Shown: positions 41,987 to 51,243, counted from the stretch's first letter. The stretch: DNA of 64,000 nucleotides from Fructilactobacillus hinvesii (GCF_024029435.1 NZ_CP097118.1:434001-498000), one strand, 5' to 3'. Numbers and translations are program-made. Notes: generated from the letters alone by a model not told the origin.

Positions 41987-43432
41987 ATGAAAAAATACAT
42001 TATGGGAATCGATATTGGGACCTCAAGCACCAAGGGGCTTTTGATTAGCACCACTGGTGAGATTGTCCGGCAAGCTAAAAGTTCGTATGAGATTGCTACT
42101 CCTCATGCCGGATGGGCCGAGGCTTCTGCCACTGACTGGTTAGCGGCCGTGACCTCTGTAATTAAGGAATTGAGTCAGTCACTACTCCCTGAGCAACTAG
42201 TTGCGATTGGATTAGACGGTTTATATGGAGGCTCGGGAGTTCCAGTTGATCAAGAAAATCATGTTTTAGGGCCAGCGTTAATTTGGATGGATCGGCGGGC
42301 AACTGCTCAGGTAAAAGAGGTCCAGTCCAAGGTGAGCGCTGCGGAATTAATGCAGGTTACGGGGAACCTTGCTGATCCATACTATGGCTACTTGAAACTG
42401 ATGTGGTTGAAGGAAAATGAGCCGGATTTGTACGCGCAAACAGCACGATTTTTACCCCCGGAATCATACGTGATTAAAGAATTAACGGGCTCAGAAAGCA
42501 TTAATTACTCTGCAGCTGGTAATTTAGCTGGGGTTTTTGACATTCGAACTAAGCGTTGGGCACCAGAATTAGCGGCTAAGTTTGGCATTGATCTTACCAA
42601 ACTACCACAACGTTTCGTTGACAGTACCACGGTGGCTGGGCTGGTTACTTCAGATTGGGCTCAGCGACTAGGAATTCCTGCTAATTTACCCATCTTTAAT
42701 ACCGGAGTTGATGTCGGTCCGGCCACGGTTGGAACTGGGGTGTTTGAAACTGGAAATGTAACGGCTGCAATTGGGACCTCGATGAACGCAGCCTTAGTGA
42801 CGCAGCAGCCCTTGTTAGACCGGAATTTAATTATCTGGCCATATGCTTATCAGCCCCACCGATATTATTACAACTTTGCGGGCGCTAACACGGCCGGAGC
42901 TATCGTGGCCTGGTTCACGCAGGAATTTGCTCAGAATGATGCGCAGCAGTTAGATCAACTTAGTCAAGCTGTTCCAGCGGGTAGCAATGGAATTACGGTT
43001 TTACCGTTCTTCATGGGAGAAAGAAGTCCGCTATGGGATTCAAACGTCCGGGGAACCATTCTGGGACTGTCTTTAAACACCTCAAAGCGAGACTTATATA
43101 ATGCGTTTCAAGAAGCAATTGCTTTTTCGGTTCGCCAAAGTATTGAGCAGTTTGGTGACCAGGTTGGAACTGAAATTACCGTGGTTGGGGGAGTCAGTAA
43201 CTCAGCTAAGATGCTCCATTTAATTGCTGATGTGACCGGTAAGGTGGTTAAAAGCACCCATTCAGGCGGAGAAGCGGATTTAGGGAGTGCGATTTTAGCG
43301 GGAATTGGTGCTGGAGTCTTAGATCCCCAAACTGCCAAAACGTGGATTAAAATCGATGAAACGGTGCTGCCTAATGCGGAGCGTCACCAGCAGTATCATT
43401 ATTATTACAAAAAATATCGGGATGCCTATTGA
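41987..43432 (+). CDS. FGGY-family carbohydrate kinase (gluconate or xylulose kinase-like)
   Basis: A 481-residue sugar kinase. The N-terminal phosphate loop GIDIGTSSTKG (7-17), the WMDRRA segment (about 95-100) and the second-domain GTSMNA and ERSPLWDSNVRG motifs are FGGY features. The overall pattern (YGGSGVPVD, YYGYLKLMWLKE) favours the gluconokinase branch, with xylulokinase as the alternative; both feed the phosphoketolase pathway. The start is ATG 41987 behind AGTGAGG. Monocistronic with a terminator after it. Confidence 0.82.
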   Translation: MKKYIMGIDIGTSSTKGLLISTTGEIVRQAKSSYEIATPHAGWAEASATDWLAAVTSVIKELSQSLLPEQLVAIGLDGLYGGSGVPVDQENHVLGPALIWMDRRATAQVKEVQSKVSAAELMQVTGNLADPYYGYLKLMWLKENEPDLYAQTARFLPPESYVIKELTGSESINYSAAGNLAGVFDIRTKRWAPELAAKFGIDLTKLPQRFVDSTTVAGLVTSDWAQRLGIPANLPIFNTGVDVGPATVGTGVFETGNVTAAIGTSMNAALVTQQPLLDRNLIIWPYAYQPHRYYYNFAGANTAGAIVAWFTQEFAQNDAQQLDQLSQAVPAGSNGITVLPFFMGERSPLWDSNVRGTILGLSLNTSKRDLYNAFQEAIAFSVRQSIEQFGDQVGTEITVVGGVSNSAKMLHLIADVTGKVVKSTHSGGEADLGSAILAGIGAGVLDPQTAKTWIKIDETVLPNAERHQQYHYYYKKYRDAY

Positions 43433-43490
43433 TTTGTAAAACCGTACTACGAGCGGTTTGGTCAGCAAGATTAATTATTTTTTGTAATCA

Positions 43491-43536
43491 AAAAGCAGCT
43501 TTTACTTACCAATCTAGCTAAGTAAAAGCTGCTTTT
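43491..43536. terminator. Bidirectional terminator
   Basis: 18-bp perfect stem (43491-43508 with 43519-43536) between the converging kinase and tyrS genes. Confidence 0.92.
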
Positions 43537-43551
43537 AATTTTTTGTAGTTG

Positions 43552-44805
43552 TTATTTAACTCGGGCTAAGAAGTGCTTTTTCTTTCCCCGTCTGACAATC
43601 ACGTATTGTCCGTCAAAATGAGCAACGGGATCAATCGTAGCGTCCACATCCGTAACCTTAGTACCGTTGATGGTAATGGCTCCGTTTTGGACGTCTTCTC
43701 GCGCCTGACGCTTAGAACTATCCACGTTCATTTCAATTAAGAGGTCAACGACGTTCACCGGTGTAGCATTAATTTCCGTGGTCGGCACGTTGTTAAAGGC
43801 TTGACTAACTTCTTCAGTGCTTAATTCTTGCACGTTCCCCGTGAAGAGCAGCTTGGCAATTCGTTCTGCATTTTCGACGGCTGCTGGTCCGTGGACAAAC
43901 TTCGTGACTTCTTCGGCTAACCGACGTTGAGCGGCCCGTTTCCATGGTTCTTTTTCAACCGCTGCAGCCAGTTTTTCAATTTCTTCCTGATCGAGGAATG
44001 TGAAGTACTTCAAGTATTTAATCACATCGCGGTCATCTTGATTGAACCAGAATTGGTAGAATTCGTAGGGAGAAGTTTTCTTTGGATCGAGCCAGACAGC
44101 CCCACCAGCGGTCTTACCAAACTTAGTTCCGTCTGATTTGAGCATTAATGGAATCGTGAGCCCGTAAACTTTGGTATCTAAACCACGGAGTTTATGAATC
44201 AGGTCAATCCCGGCAGTGATGTTTCCCCACTGGTCTGCACCACCGATTTCTAGTTGGACGTCGTATTGATCATGCAAGTGGAGGAAATCGTAAGCCTGGA
44301 GGATTTGGTACGTAAATTCGGTAAAGGAAATTCCTTGGGATAAGCGACTAGCGACAACTTCCTTGTTTAACATGGTGTTAACGTTAAACAACTTTCCGTA
44401 GTCCCGCAAAAAGTCGAGCAGGGTCATGTCCTTCGTCCAGTCGTAGTTGTTCACAATGTGGGTGTTGGAGTTATCACCAAACAGTTTTTTCATCTGGGCG
44501 GTTAATGCTTCGACGTTTTTTTGGACCTGTTGTTTGGTTTGTAATTGGCGTTCCGTTTTACGACCACTGGGGTCTCCAATTGAACCAGTCGCCCCTCCAA
44601 TTACGATGTAAGGGTGATGGCCCGCCCGCGCAAATCGTTCCATGATCATAAAGGGAATTAAGTGACCAATGTGCATACTATCTCCTGTGGGATCAACTCC
44701 ACAGTAGAGGGCAATCGGATGTTCGTTAATTGTTTCGGCTAAGCCTTCGACATCGGTTTGTTGATTAATGGCACCACGCCATTGTAAATCTTCAAGAATA
44801 TTCAT
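43552..44805 (-). CDS. tyrS: Tyrosyl-tRNA synthetase
   Basis: A 417-residue class I synthetase: HIGH in PTGDSMHIGHLIPF (about 40-53), the KMSKS-equivalent KFGKT in KSDGTKFGKTAGG (about 230), the tyrosine-binding QAYDFLHL and QIGGADQWGN-like region, and a C-terminal S4 domain (about 350-415). The start is ATG 44805 behind AGGAGG, 13 bases after the phosphatase gene, so it is the second gene of an operon. No T-box leader precedes it here, unlike many Firmicutes tyrS genes. Confidence 0.95.
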   Translation of the reverse strand: MNILEDLQWRGAINQQTDVEGLAETINEHPIALYCGVDPTGDSMHIGHLIPFMIMERFARAGHHPYIVIGGATGSIGDPSGRKTERQLQTKQQVQKNVEALTAQMKKLFGDNSNTHIVNNYDWTKDMTLLDFLRDYGKLFNVNTMLNKEVVASRLSQGISFTEFTYQILQAYDFLHLHDQYDVQLEIGGADQWGNITAGIDLIHKLRGLDTKVYGLTIPLMLKSDGTKFGKTAGGAVWLDPKKTSPYEFYQFWFNQDDRDVIKYLKYFTFLDQEEIEKLAAAVEKEPWKRAAQRRLAEEVTKFVHGPAAVENAERIAKLLFTGNVQELSTEEVSQAFNNVPTTEINATPVNVVDLLIEMNVDSSKRQAREDVQNGAITINGTKVTDVDATIDPVAHFDGQYVIVRRGKKKHFLARVK

Positions 44806-44818
44806 AAAGACCTCCTGG

Positions 44819-45625
44819 TTAATTGGGTTGTGGTTCTAGGTAAAGGGCGCGTAACTGTTCTCGTTTGGCGGAATCCATTCCGATTTCGTCGGTGAGAAAG
44901 TGGTCTAAGTTTCCGTATTGGTCGTTAATGGTGGTTAACGCGGCATCTAAAAAGTCCATGTTAACCGTATAAAGGGCGCGCAGACTGTTGATGGCGGTTT
45001 CAGAAAAGTCCCGGTTGCGGGCTTCGTCCATTTTTTGGTCGACGAGTGGTTTTACCACCTGATTGGTGAGGATGTAATCCTGTTTAATCGTGTCTAAGTC
45101 AACCCCTAATGCGTAAAGAAGAAAGACGGCTGCCATGCCAGTGCGATCCTTTCCGGCGGTACAGTGAAATAGAATCGCACCGTCCTCTTGACCGTTATTC
45201 AGTAAAGTTTGAAAGAAACGATGATAGGCTTGGTGGCATCCATCGTTTTGGACCATTCGTTTGTAGACCGCCACCATGTGGTCGTGACCATAGGTGGGAT
45301 TTTCTTCTAACATTTGTCGAAATTCTTCTGGATCCTGAGAGTTATCGGTGCGGTCTTCGTCAAATACCGGATTAAACACATATTCAATGTGGTCATCGGC
45401 AAGGGCATCGGGGACGTCAGTTCGTTCTTGACCAGAACGAAGGTCAATGTCATAGCGGACGCCATAGGATTTTAAAAAGGCTAAGTCGGTGGCATTCAGC
45501 ATGCCTAAGCTACCAGACCGAAGGAGTTTGTGCCATTTAATGGTGCGTCCATCGGTGGTTTGATATCCGCCTAACTCGCGCAGATTTTCTGTCGAATTAA
45601 GGTTAATGATGCGTTCGTTTTTCAT
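44819..45625 (-). CDS. Tyrosine/serine protein phosphatase (Y_phosphatase3 type)
   Basis: A 268-residue phosphatase with catalytic motif FHCTAGKDRTG (about residue 177-187: Cys nucleophile and Arg) and the N-terminal NLRELGGYQT typical of this family. Relatives dephosphorylate proteins or phosphoinositides; the target in lactobacilli is unknown. ATG 45625 is preferred, ten bases after AAAGGA; a GTG at 45634 abuts that site. A promoter TTCAAT-18-TATAAT lies upstream (TATAAT at 45665-45660). Cotranscribed with tyrS. Confidence 0.87.
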   Translation of the reverse strand: MKNERIINLNSTENLRELGGYQTTDGRTIKWHKLLRSGSLGMLNATDLAFLKSYGVRYDIDLRSGQERTDVPDALADDHIEYVFNPVFDEDRTDNSQDPEEFRQMLEENPTYGHDHMVAVYKRMVQNDGCHQAYHRFFQTLLNNGQEDGAILFHCTAGKDRTGMAAVFLLYALGVDLDTIKQDYILTNQVVKPLVDQKMDEARNRDFSETAINSLRALYTVNMDFLDAALTTINDQYGNLDHFLTDEIGMDSAKREQLRALYLEPQPN

Positions 45626-45765
45626 CTGGTTCACGTCCTTTGCTCGATTGTCATAGCTTCATTATAGCACTGCTCGATTCTGGAATTGAAGCATAATAAT
45701 AGTTTACAAACGTCTCTAATTGCACTACGCTTAAGGTAATGAACTAACGAAGGGGTATGACACTA

Positions 45766-46017
45766 ATGGAAATGACAGAACGCCAATTAATCCAAGAAAT
45801 TTTAAATACGGTTGATGTAATCTATGACTTTGAAAATGTGGACGAAGACACCAAGGAATACACGTTATTAATTAAACGGCAAACGGGAGACGTGCGGGAC
45901 TTGAACGTCATTAATGATGAGATGAAGCGCTATTTTAATGAAGCAAACTTCGACTACCAAGAAGAAGTGGAACCAGCTGAAGTTGATTGTGACATTCGGG
46001 TGCAAATTAAACGGTAA
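45766..46017 (+). CDS. Small acidic hypothetical protein
   Basis: An 83-residue acidic protein without membrane segments, in an alternating strand/helix pattern ending DIRVQIKR. I do not recognise the family. ATG 45766 lies ten bases after GAAGGGG; an ATG at 45757 is too close to it. It is divergent from the phosphatase-tyrS operon and followed by a weak hairpin with T7. The coding character is good, but the function is unknown. Confidence 0.7.
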   Translation: MEMTERQLIQEILNTVDVIYDFENVDEDTKEYTLLIKRQTGDVRDLNVINDEMKRYFNEANFDYQEEVEPAEVDCDIRVQIKR

Positions 46018-46023
46018 AGCCCA

Positions 46024-46054
46024 AGAGAGTGGGAGGGATTCCAGTCTCTTTTTT
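46024..46054 (+). terminator. Probable terminator
   Basis: AAGAGA and GG pair with CC and TCTCTT in an interrupted stem, followed by T run. Between it and the cre site is a GGCG/CGCC hairpin with GATTAG/CTAATC (about 46070-46100) of unknown role. Confidence 0.6.
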
Positions 46055-46214
46055 TACGCCCTTTATGGCGATGGAGATTAGCTGATTCAAACTAATCGCC
46101 TAAAAAGAATGGTTCGGATGACCATGACTGGGAGCGGATTCAGTAGCAGGACTTATTTTAACCTTGGGCGAACGATGTGATTGTTAAACTTAAAATTTTC
46201 CCGAAAAAACTTTG

Positions 46215-46228
46215 TGAAATCGTTTTCA
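46215..46228. promoter_or_regulatory. cre site (CcpA operator) upstream of the sugar porter
   Basis: TGAAATCGTTTTCA matches the cre consensus TGWNANCGNTNWCA fully. It overlaps the expected -35 of TATACT (46246-46251), so binding should repress. Confidence 0.78.
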
Positions 46229-46299
46229 TTTCTCGCTAATTGCGTTATACTTAAGAATGTTAAAGGGAATCGAAAAATGATTCATTGGAGGATATTAAT

Positions 46300-47229
46300 A
46301 TGAGTGCATTAGCTTTATTAATCGGGATCATTCCCGTGATTGGGTGGGGATTCTTCCCCACGGTTTCTTCTAAAATTGGTGGTAAACCAGCCAACCAAAT
46401 TTTAGGGGCAACCATTGGAGCCTTAATCGTGGCCTTTGTAGTTTTCTTGGTTACTGGTTGTGGCTTCCCAATGGGTTGGAACTTAGTCTTTGGAATCCTA
46501 TCTGGTTGTGGATGGGGCTTTGGTCAAATCATGGCCTTCAAGGGGTATACGTTGATTGGATCTTCCCGGGTAATGCCAATTACCACGGCCTTTCAGTTGA
46601 TTGTAACGGCTCTCTGGGGTGCCTTTGCTTTGAGTAGTTGGCCAGGTGCAATGAACAAGGTCATCGGAATGATCGCATTGGTTGTAATCATTATCGGGGC
46701 TACGTTAACCACTTGGAACGAAAACAAGGAAAACACAAATGTTGCTGCGTTACGAAAAGCGGTAATTTACCAATTAATCGGGGTTATTGGTTACTGGCTG
46801 TACTCAGCTGCCCCACAATTAGAAAACTTGAAGTGGGCCGAAGGATTCATTCCACGGACTGCTCCAATGAGTGGATTACAAGCTTTCTTGCCCCAAACGA
46901 TTGGGATGGTTTTAGTGGCTGTAATTTACTGCTTGACCCAAGTTAACAAAGAAAACGTCTTCAAAGAAGCAACTTCCTACAAACAAATTATTGCCGGATT
47001 CTTCTTTGGTGTCGCTGCCTTAGCTTACCTGGTTGCTGCTCAGCCAGTTGAAAAGGGCGGCTTAGGTTTATCAACGGCCTTCGTTGTTTCCCAAGTTAGT
47101 GTAGTAATTGCAACGTTAACGGGAATCTACATGTTAGGTCAAAAGAAGACCCACAAAGAAATGGTTGCTACTTTAATCGGATTAGCTCTGATTATTGTTG
47201 CCGCAGCTGTAACGGCCTTCTTAAACTAA
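46300..47229 (+). CDS. rbsU: Glucose/ribose porter family sugar uptake protein (RbsU/GlcU)
   Basis: A 309-residue membrane protein with ten TM segments of the GRP family (DMT superfamily), including IPVIGWGFFPTVSSKIGG, the SSRVMPITTAFQL segment and repeated GGL/GLS turns late in the chain. Members take up glucose or ribose by proton symport. ATG 46300 follows TTGGAGG. The upstream cre site predicts catabolite repression, which fits ribose. Monocistronic; the rbsK-rpiA fusion lies 15 kb away. Ribose versus glucose is not settled by sequence. Confidence 0.85.
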   Translation: MSALALLIGIIPVIGWGFFPTVSSKIGGKPANQILGATIGALIVAFVVFLVTGCGFPMGWNLVFGILSGCGWGFGQIMAFKGYTLIGSSRVMPITTAFQLIVTALWGAFALSSWPGAMNKVIGMIALVVIIIGATLTTWNENKENTNVAALRKAVIYQLIGVIGYWLYSAAPQLENLKWAEGFIPRTAPMSGLQAFLPQTIGMVLVAVIYCLTQVNKENVFKEATSYKQIIAGFFFGVAALAYLVAAQPVEKGGLGLSTAFVVSQVSVVIATLTGIYMLGQKKTHKEMVATLIGLALIIVAAAVTAFLN

Positions 47230-47240
47230 TTACGTTAAAT

Positions 47241-47277
47241 AAAAATCCTTGCACCAGCAGTGTGCAAGGATTTTTTT
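47241..47277 (+). terminator. Terminator after rbsU
   Basis: A perfect stem of about 13 bp (from 47241) with a 7-base loop, then T7. Confidence 0.92.
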
Positions 47278-47355
47278 GTTGGGATAAAAAAGTGCTTACG
47301 AAGCAGGTCCGCTTTGTGCTAAAGTAACCAACAGTGATTAAAAAGGAGGAGCAAC

Positions 47356-47823
47356 ATGCCTAAAAATTGGAAAGAAGAATTGTTTTTTACCGGAATGATG
47401 GCCGGGTTAATGGTCCTTGGAATGACCACGTATAACATTGTGAAGACGGATGGTTGGTCTGTACACGTCTTTAGGGAGGTAATTGCCGGTTATCCGTTGG
47501 GATTACTGGTAGCAGTGTTGTTAGACCTTTTATTAGTGGGTCCGCTCGTGAAAACGGTGGTTTTTAAGTTTATCATTACTGACCCAGCTCATACTAATCC
47601 TGCTCGGATTGGAGTCACCATTTCCGTCCTAATGGTGCTGGGAATGGTGACTTGCATGTCCCTGTTTGGTTTAATTATGAGCGCGGGAACGCCTACAAAC
47701 TGGGGGATTGCTTACCTTTCGACCTGGATTTTAAACTTAATTGTAGCGTTACCGTTGCAATTATTGGTGGTCGGACCGGTATCCCGGATGGGATTACGCA
47801 AGTTACAGCAACAAACAGCTTAA
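47356..47823 (+). CDS. DUF2798-type four-TM membrane protein
   Basis: A 155-residue protein with four hydrophobic segments (about 10-30, 45-68, 82-105 and 118-140) and the repeated pattern LLVGPLVK and LLVVGPVSR, as in duplicated DUF2798 membrane proteins. Function is unknown. The start is ATG 47356 behind AAGGAGGAG. Monocistronic, converging on a DUF2628 gene through a shared terminator. Confidence 0.78.
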   Translation: MPKNWKEELFFTGMMAGLMVLGMTTYNIVKTDGWSVHVFREVIAGYPLGLLVAVLLDLLLVGPLVKTVVFKFIITDPAHTNPARIGVTISVLMVLGMVTCMSLFGLIMSAGTPTNWGIAYLSTWILNLIVALPLQLLVVGPVSRMGLRKLQQQTA

Positions 47824-47825
47824 TT

Positions 47826-47872
47826 AAAAAAGCACCCTCAATTTGTATGGAGCAAACTGAGGGTGCTTTTGG
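47826..47872. terminator. Bidirectional terminator
   Basis: A long stem (47828-47845 with 47853-47870, one mismatch) between converging genes, with A/T flanks. Confidence 0.9.
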
Positions 47873-48280
47873 TTAGCGATAATAACGATGCTGCTTCAAC
47901 AACTGGGCGGAGCGTTCATCATACGGCTCGTAACCGATGCTTTGGGAGTGGCGGAAGTACATCAAATTATAAATGCCACACCACAAGAAGTTAAACAAGA
48001 TTCCAAGCTGGTAAGAAGCAGTTGCTAAATCACTGCCAGTCAAAAAACTGTACAGCATCGTTAACCCAGCTTCAATCCCTAACATACAGAAGATGTTGTA
48101 CCAGTCGCCCCGGAACCAAGCGGGCAGGATGCCAAAGAAAAGGGCTGTAAACGAAAGTCCAACTTTGTTAATCCTCACCCGCCCGTCCTTGCGATAGACG
48201 ACGGCATAGTTATCGGGGAGCATGGTAATCAGTTGTTTTAATTGGGCATCATCATCGTCATTAAAGTTGAACTGGTTCAT
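47873..48280 (-). CDS. DUF2628 family membrane protein
   Basis: A 135-residue protein. An acidic N-terminus precedes the DUF2628 core VGLSFTALFFGILPAWFRGDW, then two further hydrophobic segments and a basic Tyr-rich tail. Function is unknown. ATG 48280 is preferred, seven bases after AAAGGAG; an ATG at 48286 abuts the site. It begins 13 bases after rlmCD and is likely cotranscribed with it. Confidence 0.82.
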   Translation of the reverse strand: MNQFNFNDDDDAQLKQLITMLPDNYAVVYRKDGRVRINKVGLSFTALFFGILPAWFRGDWYNIFCMLGIEAGLTMLYSFLTGSDLATASYQLGILFNFLWCGIYNLMYFRHSQSIGYEPYDERSAQLLKQHRYYR

Positions 48281-48292
48281 AAACATTCTCCT

Positions 48293-49699
48293 TTACTTCA
48301 AGGTTAATTTCACCACGATTTCCACGTGGGGAGTTTGGGGGAGCATGTCGACCGGTTGTAAATAGTCGACCTTGTATTCCCTCGTTAGTTGCACAAAATC
48401 CTGAGCCAACGTCGATTGGTTACAGGAAACATAAACAAATTTGCGCGGTCGGGTAGCTAAGATGGTATCAATTAGTTTTTGGTCTAATCCCACTCGCGGT
48501 GGATCAACTACGAGCGCGTCTGGATACCAGCCACCGGCTTCCCATTCTGGTAATAATTCTTCGGCTTTCCCGGTAAAGTAGTGAGCGTTATCAATCTGGT
48601 TGGTAAGCGCATTTTGATTGGCATCTTCCACCGCTTCAGGAATGGTTTCCATTCCTCGGACTTCCGCAACCTGCTTGGCTAAGGTTAATCCGATTGTTCC
48701 GACTCCGGCGTAGGCATCGACTAAGCGATCAGTGGGGGCTAACTCGAGGGCTTGCCCAGCTAACTGATACAGTTTAGGGGTCATAATTGAATTTAACTGA
48801 AGAAAGGCGCGAGCCGATAAGGCAAAGGAGCGACCATTGATTTTTTCGGTAATCGAAGGACTGCCAGCTAAGCGGGTGGTTTGCTCACCCCAAATTAAGG
48901 GTGAAGTTCCCGGATTGACGTTATGCATTACGGAGGTTACTTCTGGTAATTCCTCTGCGATGCGCCAAATTAGCTGGTGTTGCTTCAGCAACTTATTGGA
49001 GTGGGTAATGAAGACCAGTTGAACCTGGTCAGTGTTGTGAGCAGCCCGTACCACGATTGTCTTAAGGATTCCGGTGTTACTTTCTTCATCATAGGTTGGA
49101 ATTCCTAGTTCTTGTACCATCTGGACGACGGCGCGCATGACCTTCATTGTGACCGGATCCTGCACGGCACAAGTTTCCATATCCACGACGTCGTGAGTTC
49201 CCTGCTTGTACAGCCCGGCAATGACTTTTCCAGCTGGCGTGGTGCGAATCTGGAACTGCGCCTTGTTCCGGTATTCGTATGGATCCTGCATGCCAATTAC
49301 AGGGCGAACGTCGTATTTTTCAAAGCCCCGCGGATGGTACCGGCTGAGGGCTTGTTTAACCAAATCTCGCTTGAACTTCAGCTGGTGGGGATAGTCGAGG
49401 ATTTCCAATTCTAACCCGCCGACGGTTTCGGCATAGGCGTCACGGGGGACGATCCGAAACGGACTCTTTTTGTCAATTTGCTGGATGGTTCCGCGTAAAT
49501 AACGTGGTTTGATTTCGCTAATGTCTGCTTGCACTACTTCGTTTGGAAGGGCACCTGGAATAAAGATTAATTTGCGGCGGTAGTAACCGACTCCTTCTCC
49601 GTTGATGCCCAACCGCTTAATCGTCACAGTTACTCGTTGGTGCAACTGAACGTGGACGTCATTTTGGTGGTTAGCAGAATGATTTCGTTGTTTTTTCAT
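48293..49699 (-). CDS. rlmCD: 23S rRNA (uracil-5-)-methyltransferase RlmCD/RumA family, iron-sulfur motif lost
   Basis: A 468-residue RNA m5U methyltransferase. It has an N-terminal TRAM domain (about 20-80), a central domain, then the SAM fold with DAYAGVGTIGLTLA, DPPRVGLD and the catalytic Cys in YVSCNQSTLAQD. In RumA-type enzymes a C-x5-C-x2-C cluster motif (ending CGGC) follows the TRAM domain; here the aligned segment reads ETVGGLELE, so these cysteines are absent. Only the later Cys in METCAVQDP remains. The start is ATG 49699 behind AAGGAG. Confidence 0.9.
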   Translation of the reverse strand: MKKQRNHSANHQNDVHVQLHQRVTVTIKRLGINGEGVGYYRRKLIFIPGALPNEVVQADISEIKPRYLRGTIQQIDKKSPFRIVPRDAYAETVGGLELEILDYPHQLKFKRDLVKQALSRYHPRGFEKYDVRPVIGMQDPYEYRNKAQFQIRTTPAGKVIAGLYKQGTHDVVDMETCAVQDPVTMKVMRAVVQMVQELGIPTYDEESNTGILKTIVVRAAHNTDQVQLVFITHSNKLLKQHQLIWRIAEELPEVTSVMHNVNPGTSPLIWGEQTTRLAGSPSITEKINGRSFALSARAFLQLNSIMTPKLYQLAGQALELAPTDRLVDAYAGVGTIGLTLAKQVAEVRGMETIPEAVEDANQNALTNQIDNAHYFTGKAEELLPEWEAGGWYPDALVVDPPRVGLDQKLIDTILATRPRKFVYVSCNQSTLAQDFVQLTREYKVDYLQPVDMLPQTPHVEIVVKLTLK

Positions 49700-49771
49700 T
49701 TTTTCTCCTTATGGAACTAATCTGTGTTATTATATCATTTCTCGGCAAATTACCGCAGGGCTTGGCTTCTG

Positions 49772-49801
49772 TTGGAGGTTGCAGAATAATCAGCGTATAA
49801 T
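49772..49801 (+). promoter_or_regulatory. Promoter of the fetAB-like operon
   Basis: TTGGAG (49772-49777), an 18-base spacer and TATAAT (49796-49801). Confidence 0.7.
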
Positions 49802-49832
49802 TAAGAAAGATTTAAGAAAAGAGGAGATTACC

Positions 49833-50489
49833 ATGCATCAGTTAGAAACACAGGCATTGTGCTATACGATTGATGATCGTAACATCATTCAAAACATTGA
49901 TTGGTCGATTGACGCTGGAGCAGTAGTCACGATTACGGGTCCTTCCGGCAGTGGGAAGTCAACCTTTGTCAAGCTGTTAGCTTCTTTGTTAAATCCGACC
50001 AGTGGCACCATTACGTTTGAAGGGCAACTCCTGCGGGAACTTGATCCGATTAATTACCGGCGGGAAGTGTCTTATGCGGTGCAACAACCAACCTTGTTTG
50101 GGGACACCGTACGCGAGAATCTCGAATTTCCGTACCAAATTCGGAAGCAGGCGTTTGATGAACAGCACGCCATTCAAGCGTTACAGACGGTTGACTTGGG
50201 GAAAGCTGATTTAGATCGACAGGTAACGGGGCTCTCTGGGGGAGAAAGACAACGGATTGCTTTGCTACGGAATGTGCTGTTTCCCCCTAAGGTTCTGATT
50301 ACCGATGAGGTTACAACCGGACTGGATAGCGACAGTAAAAACAGTGTTCATAAAATGTTAGATTATTTTAACCAAAAGTATCAAATGACGGTCATCATGA
50401 TTACCCACGATGACGAAGAAATTCAGGCAGCCCAACATCTCTATGAGATTAAGGCCGGCCAGATGCAGGAGGTCACGAATCATGAATAA
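49833..50489 (+). CDS. fetA: ABC transporter ATPase, FetA-like (iron or metal efflux)
   Basis: A 218-residue ATPase with Walker A GPSGSGKST (about 36-44), VQQPTLFGDTV at the Q-loop, signature LSGGERQR, Walker B LITDEVTTGLD and H-loop ITHDD. Its partner downstream is a FetB/UPF0014 permease, identifying the pair as FetAB-like, implicated in iron export and oxidative-stress resistance. The start is ATG 49833 behind GAGGAG; the longer frame from 49779 contains the promoter. It overlaps the next gene by eight bases. Confidence 0.85.
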   Translation: MHQLETQALCYTIDDRNIIQNIDWSIDAGAVVTITGPSGSGKSTFVKLLASLLNPTSGTITFEGQLLRELDPINYRREVSYAVQQPTLFGDTVRENLEFPYQIRKQAFDEQHAIQALQTVDLGKADLDRQVTGLSGGERQRIALLRNVLFPPKVLITDEVTTGLDSDSKNSVHKMLDYFNQKYQMTVIMITHDDEEIQAAQHLYEIKAGQMQEVTNHE

Positions 50490-51243
50490 TCTGATTGTTT
50501 CAAATACAGCGCTTGCTTTGACGGCGGTGTTTGTCGTTTTTGCCATGTGGATTGGTTATCGTGAACAACTGGGAATCACGAAGGATTTAATCGTAGCGAC
50601 GATTCGGTGTGTGATCCAGCTGTTCGTAGTTGGGTACGTGTTAAAGTATGTTTTCCAGGTCAATAACTGGTTACTGACGCTGGTATTGATTCTCATCATC
50701 ATTTTCAACGGAGCTTATAATGCTAAGGGACGGAGTGGTGGACTTAAAAATGCCTTCTGGATCTCATTAACGGCGATCGCAACTAGTACGCTAGTGATTC
50801 TTCTCGTCCTCGTTCTCGACGGCGCCTTGAAGTTTATCCCATCGCAAATTATCCCGGTTTCGGGAATGATCGTTAGTAATTCGATGGTCTCCATGGGACT
50901 ATGCTTTCGAACGATGAATTCGATGTTTAAAGACCGGCGTTCCCAGGTAATGGAAATGCTTGCTTTAGGAGCAACACCGATGGTGGCTAGTAAAGGAATC
51001 ATCCAGGACGCCATTAAGACGGGACTGCAACCGACGATTGATAGTGCTAAAACGGTTGGTTTAGTGGCTCTGCCGGGGATGATGTCTGGGATGATCTTTG
51101 CCGGAGCGGATCCCGTGTTGGCTATCAAATATCAGATCATGGTGACGTTCATGTTGTTAGGAATCACCTCGATCAGCTCAATCATTGGTTGTTACCTGGG
51201 TTACAAGAGTTTCTTTAACCAACGGGATCAATTAGTTCGTTAA
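50482..51243 (+). CDS. fetB: FetB-like ABC permease (UPF0014)
   Basis: A 253-residue protein with about seven TM segments of the UPF0014/FetB family: GYREQLGITKDLIVATIR near the start, IPVSGMIVSNSMVS, RRSQVMEMLALGAT and VALPGMMSGMIFAGADP. It works with the FetA-like ATPase. The start is ATG 50482 behind GGAGG, inside the end of fetA (translational coupling). Ends at a terminator shared with the converging gene. Confidence 0.9.
   Translation: MNNLIVSNTALALTAVFVVFAMWIGYREQLGITKDLIVATIRCVIQLFVVGYVLKYVFQVNNWLLTLVLILIIIFNGAYNAKGRSGGLKNAFWISLTAIATSTLVILLVLVLDGALKFIPSQIIPVSGMIVSNSMVSMGLCFRTMNSMFKDRRSQVMEMLALGATPMVASKGIIQDAIKTGLQPTIDSAKTVGLVALPGMMSGMIFAGADPVLAIKYQIMVTFMLLGITSISSIIGCYLGYKSFFNQRDQLVR

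Noticed and set aside
44806..45760. T-box leader for tyrS
   Set aside because: tyrS starts 13 bases after the phosphatase gene, and the upstream intergenic region is too short and lacks the T-box sequence and a terminator.
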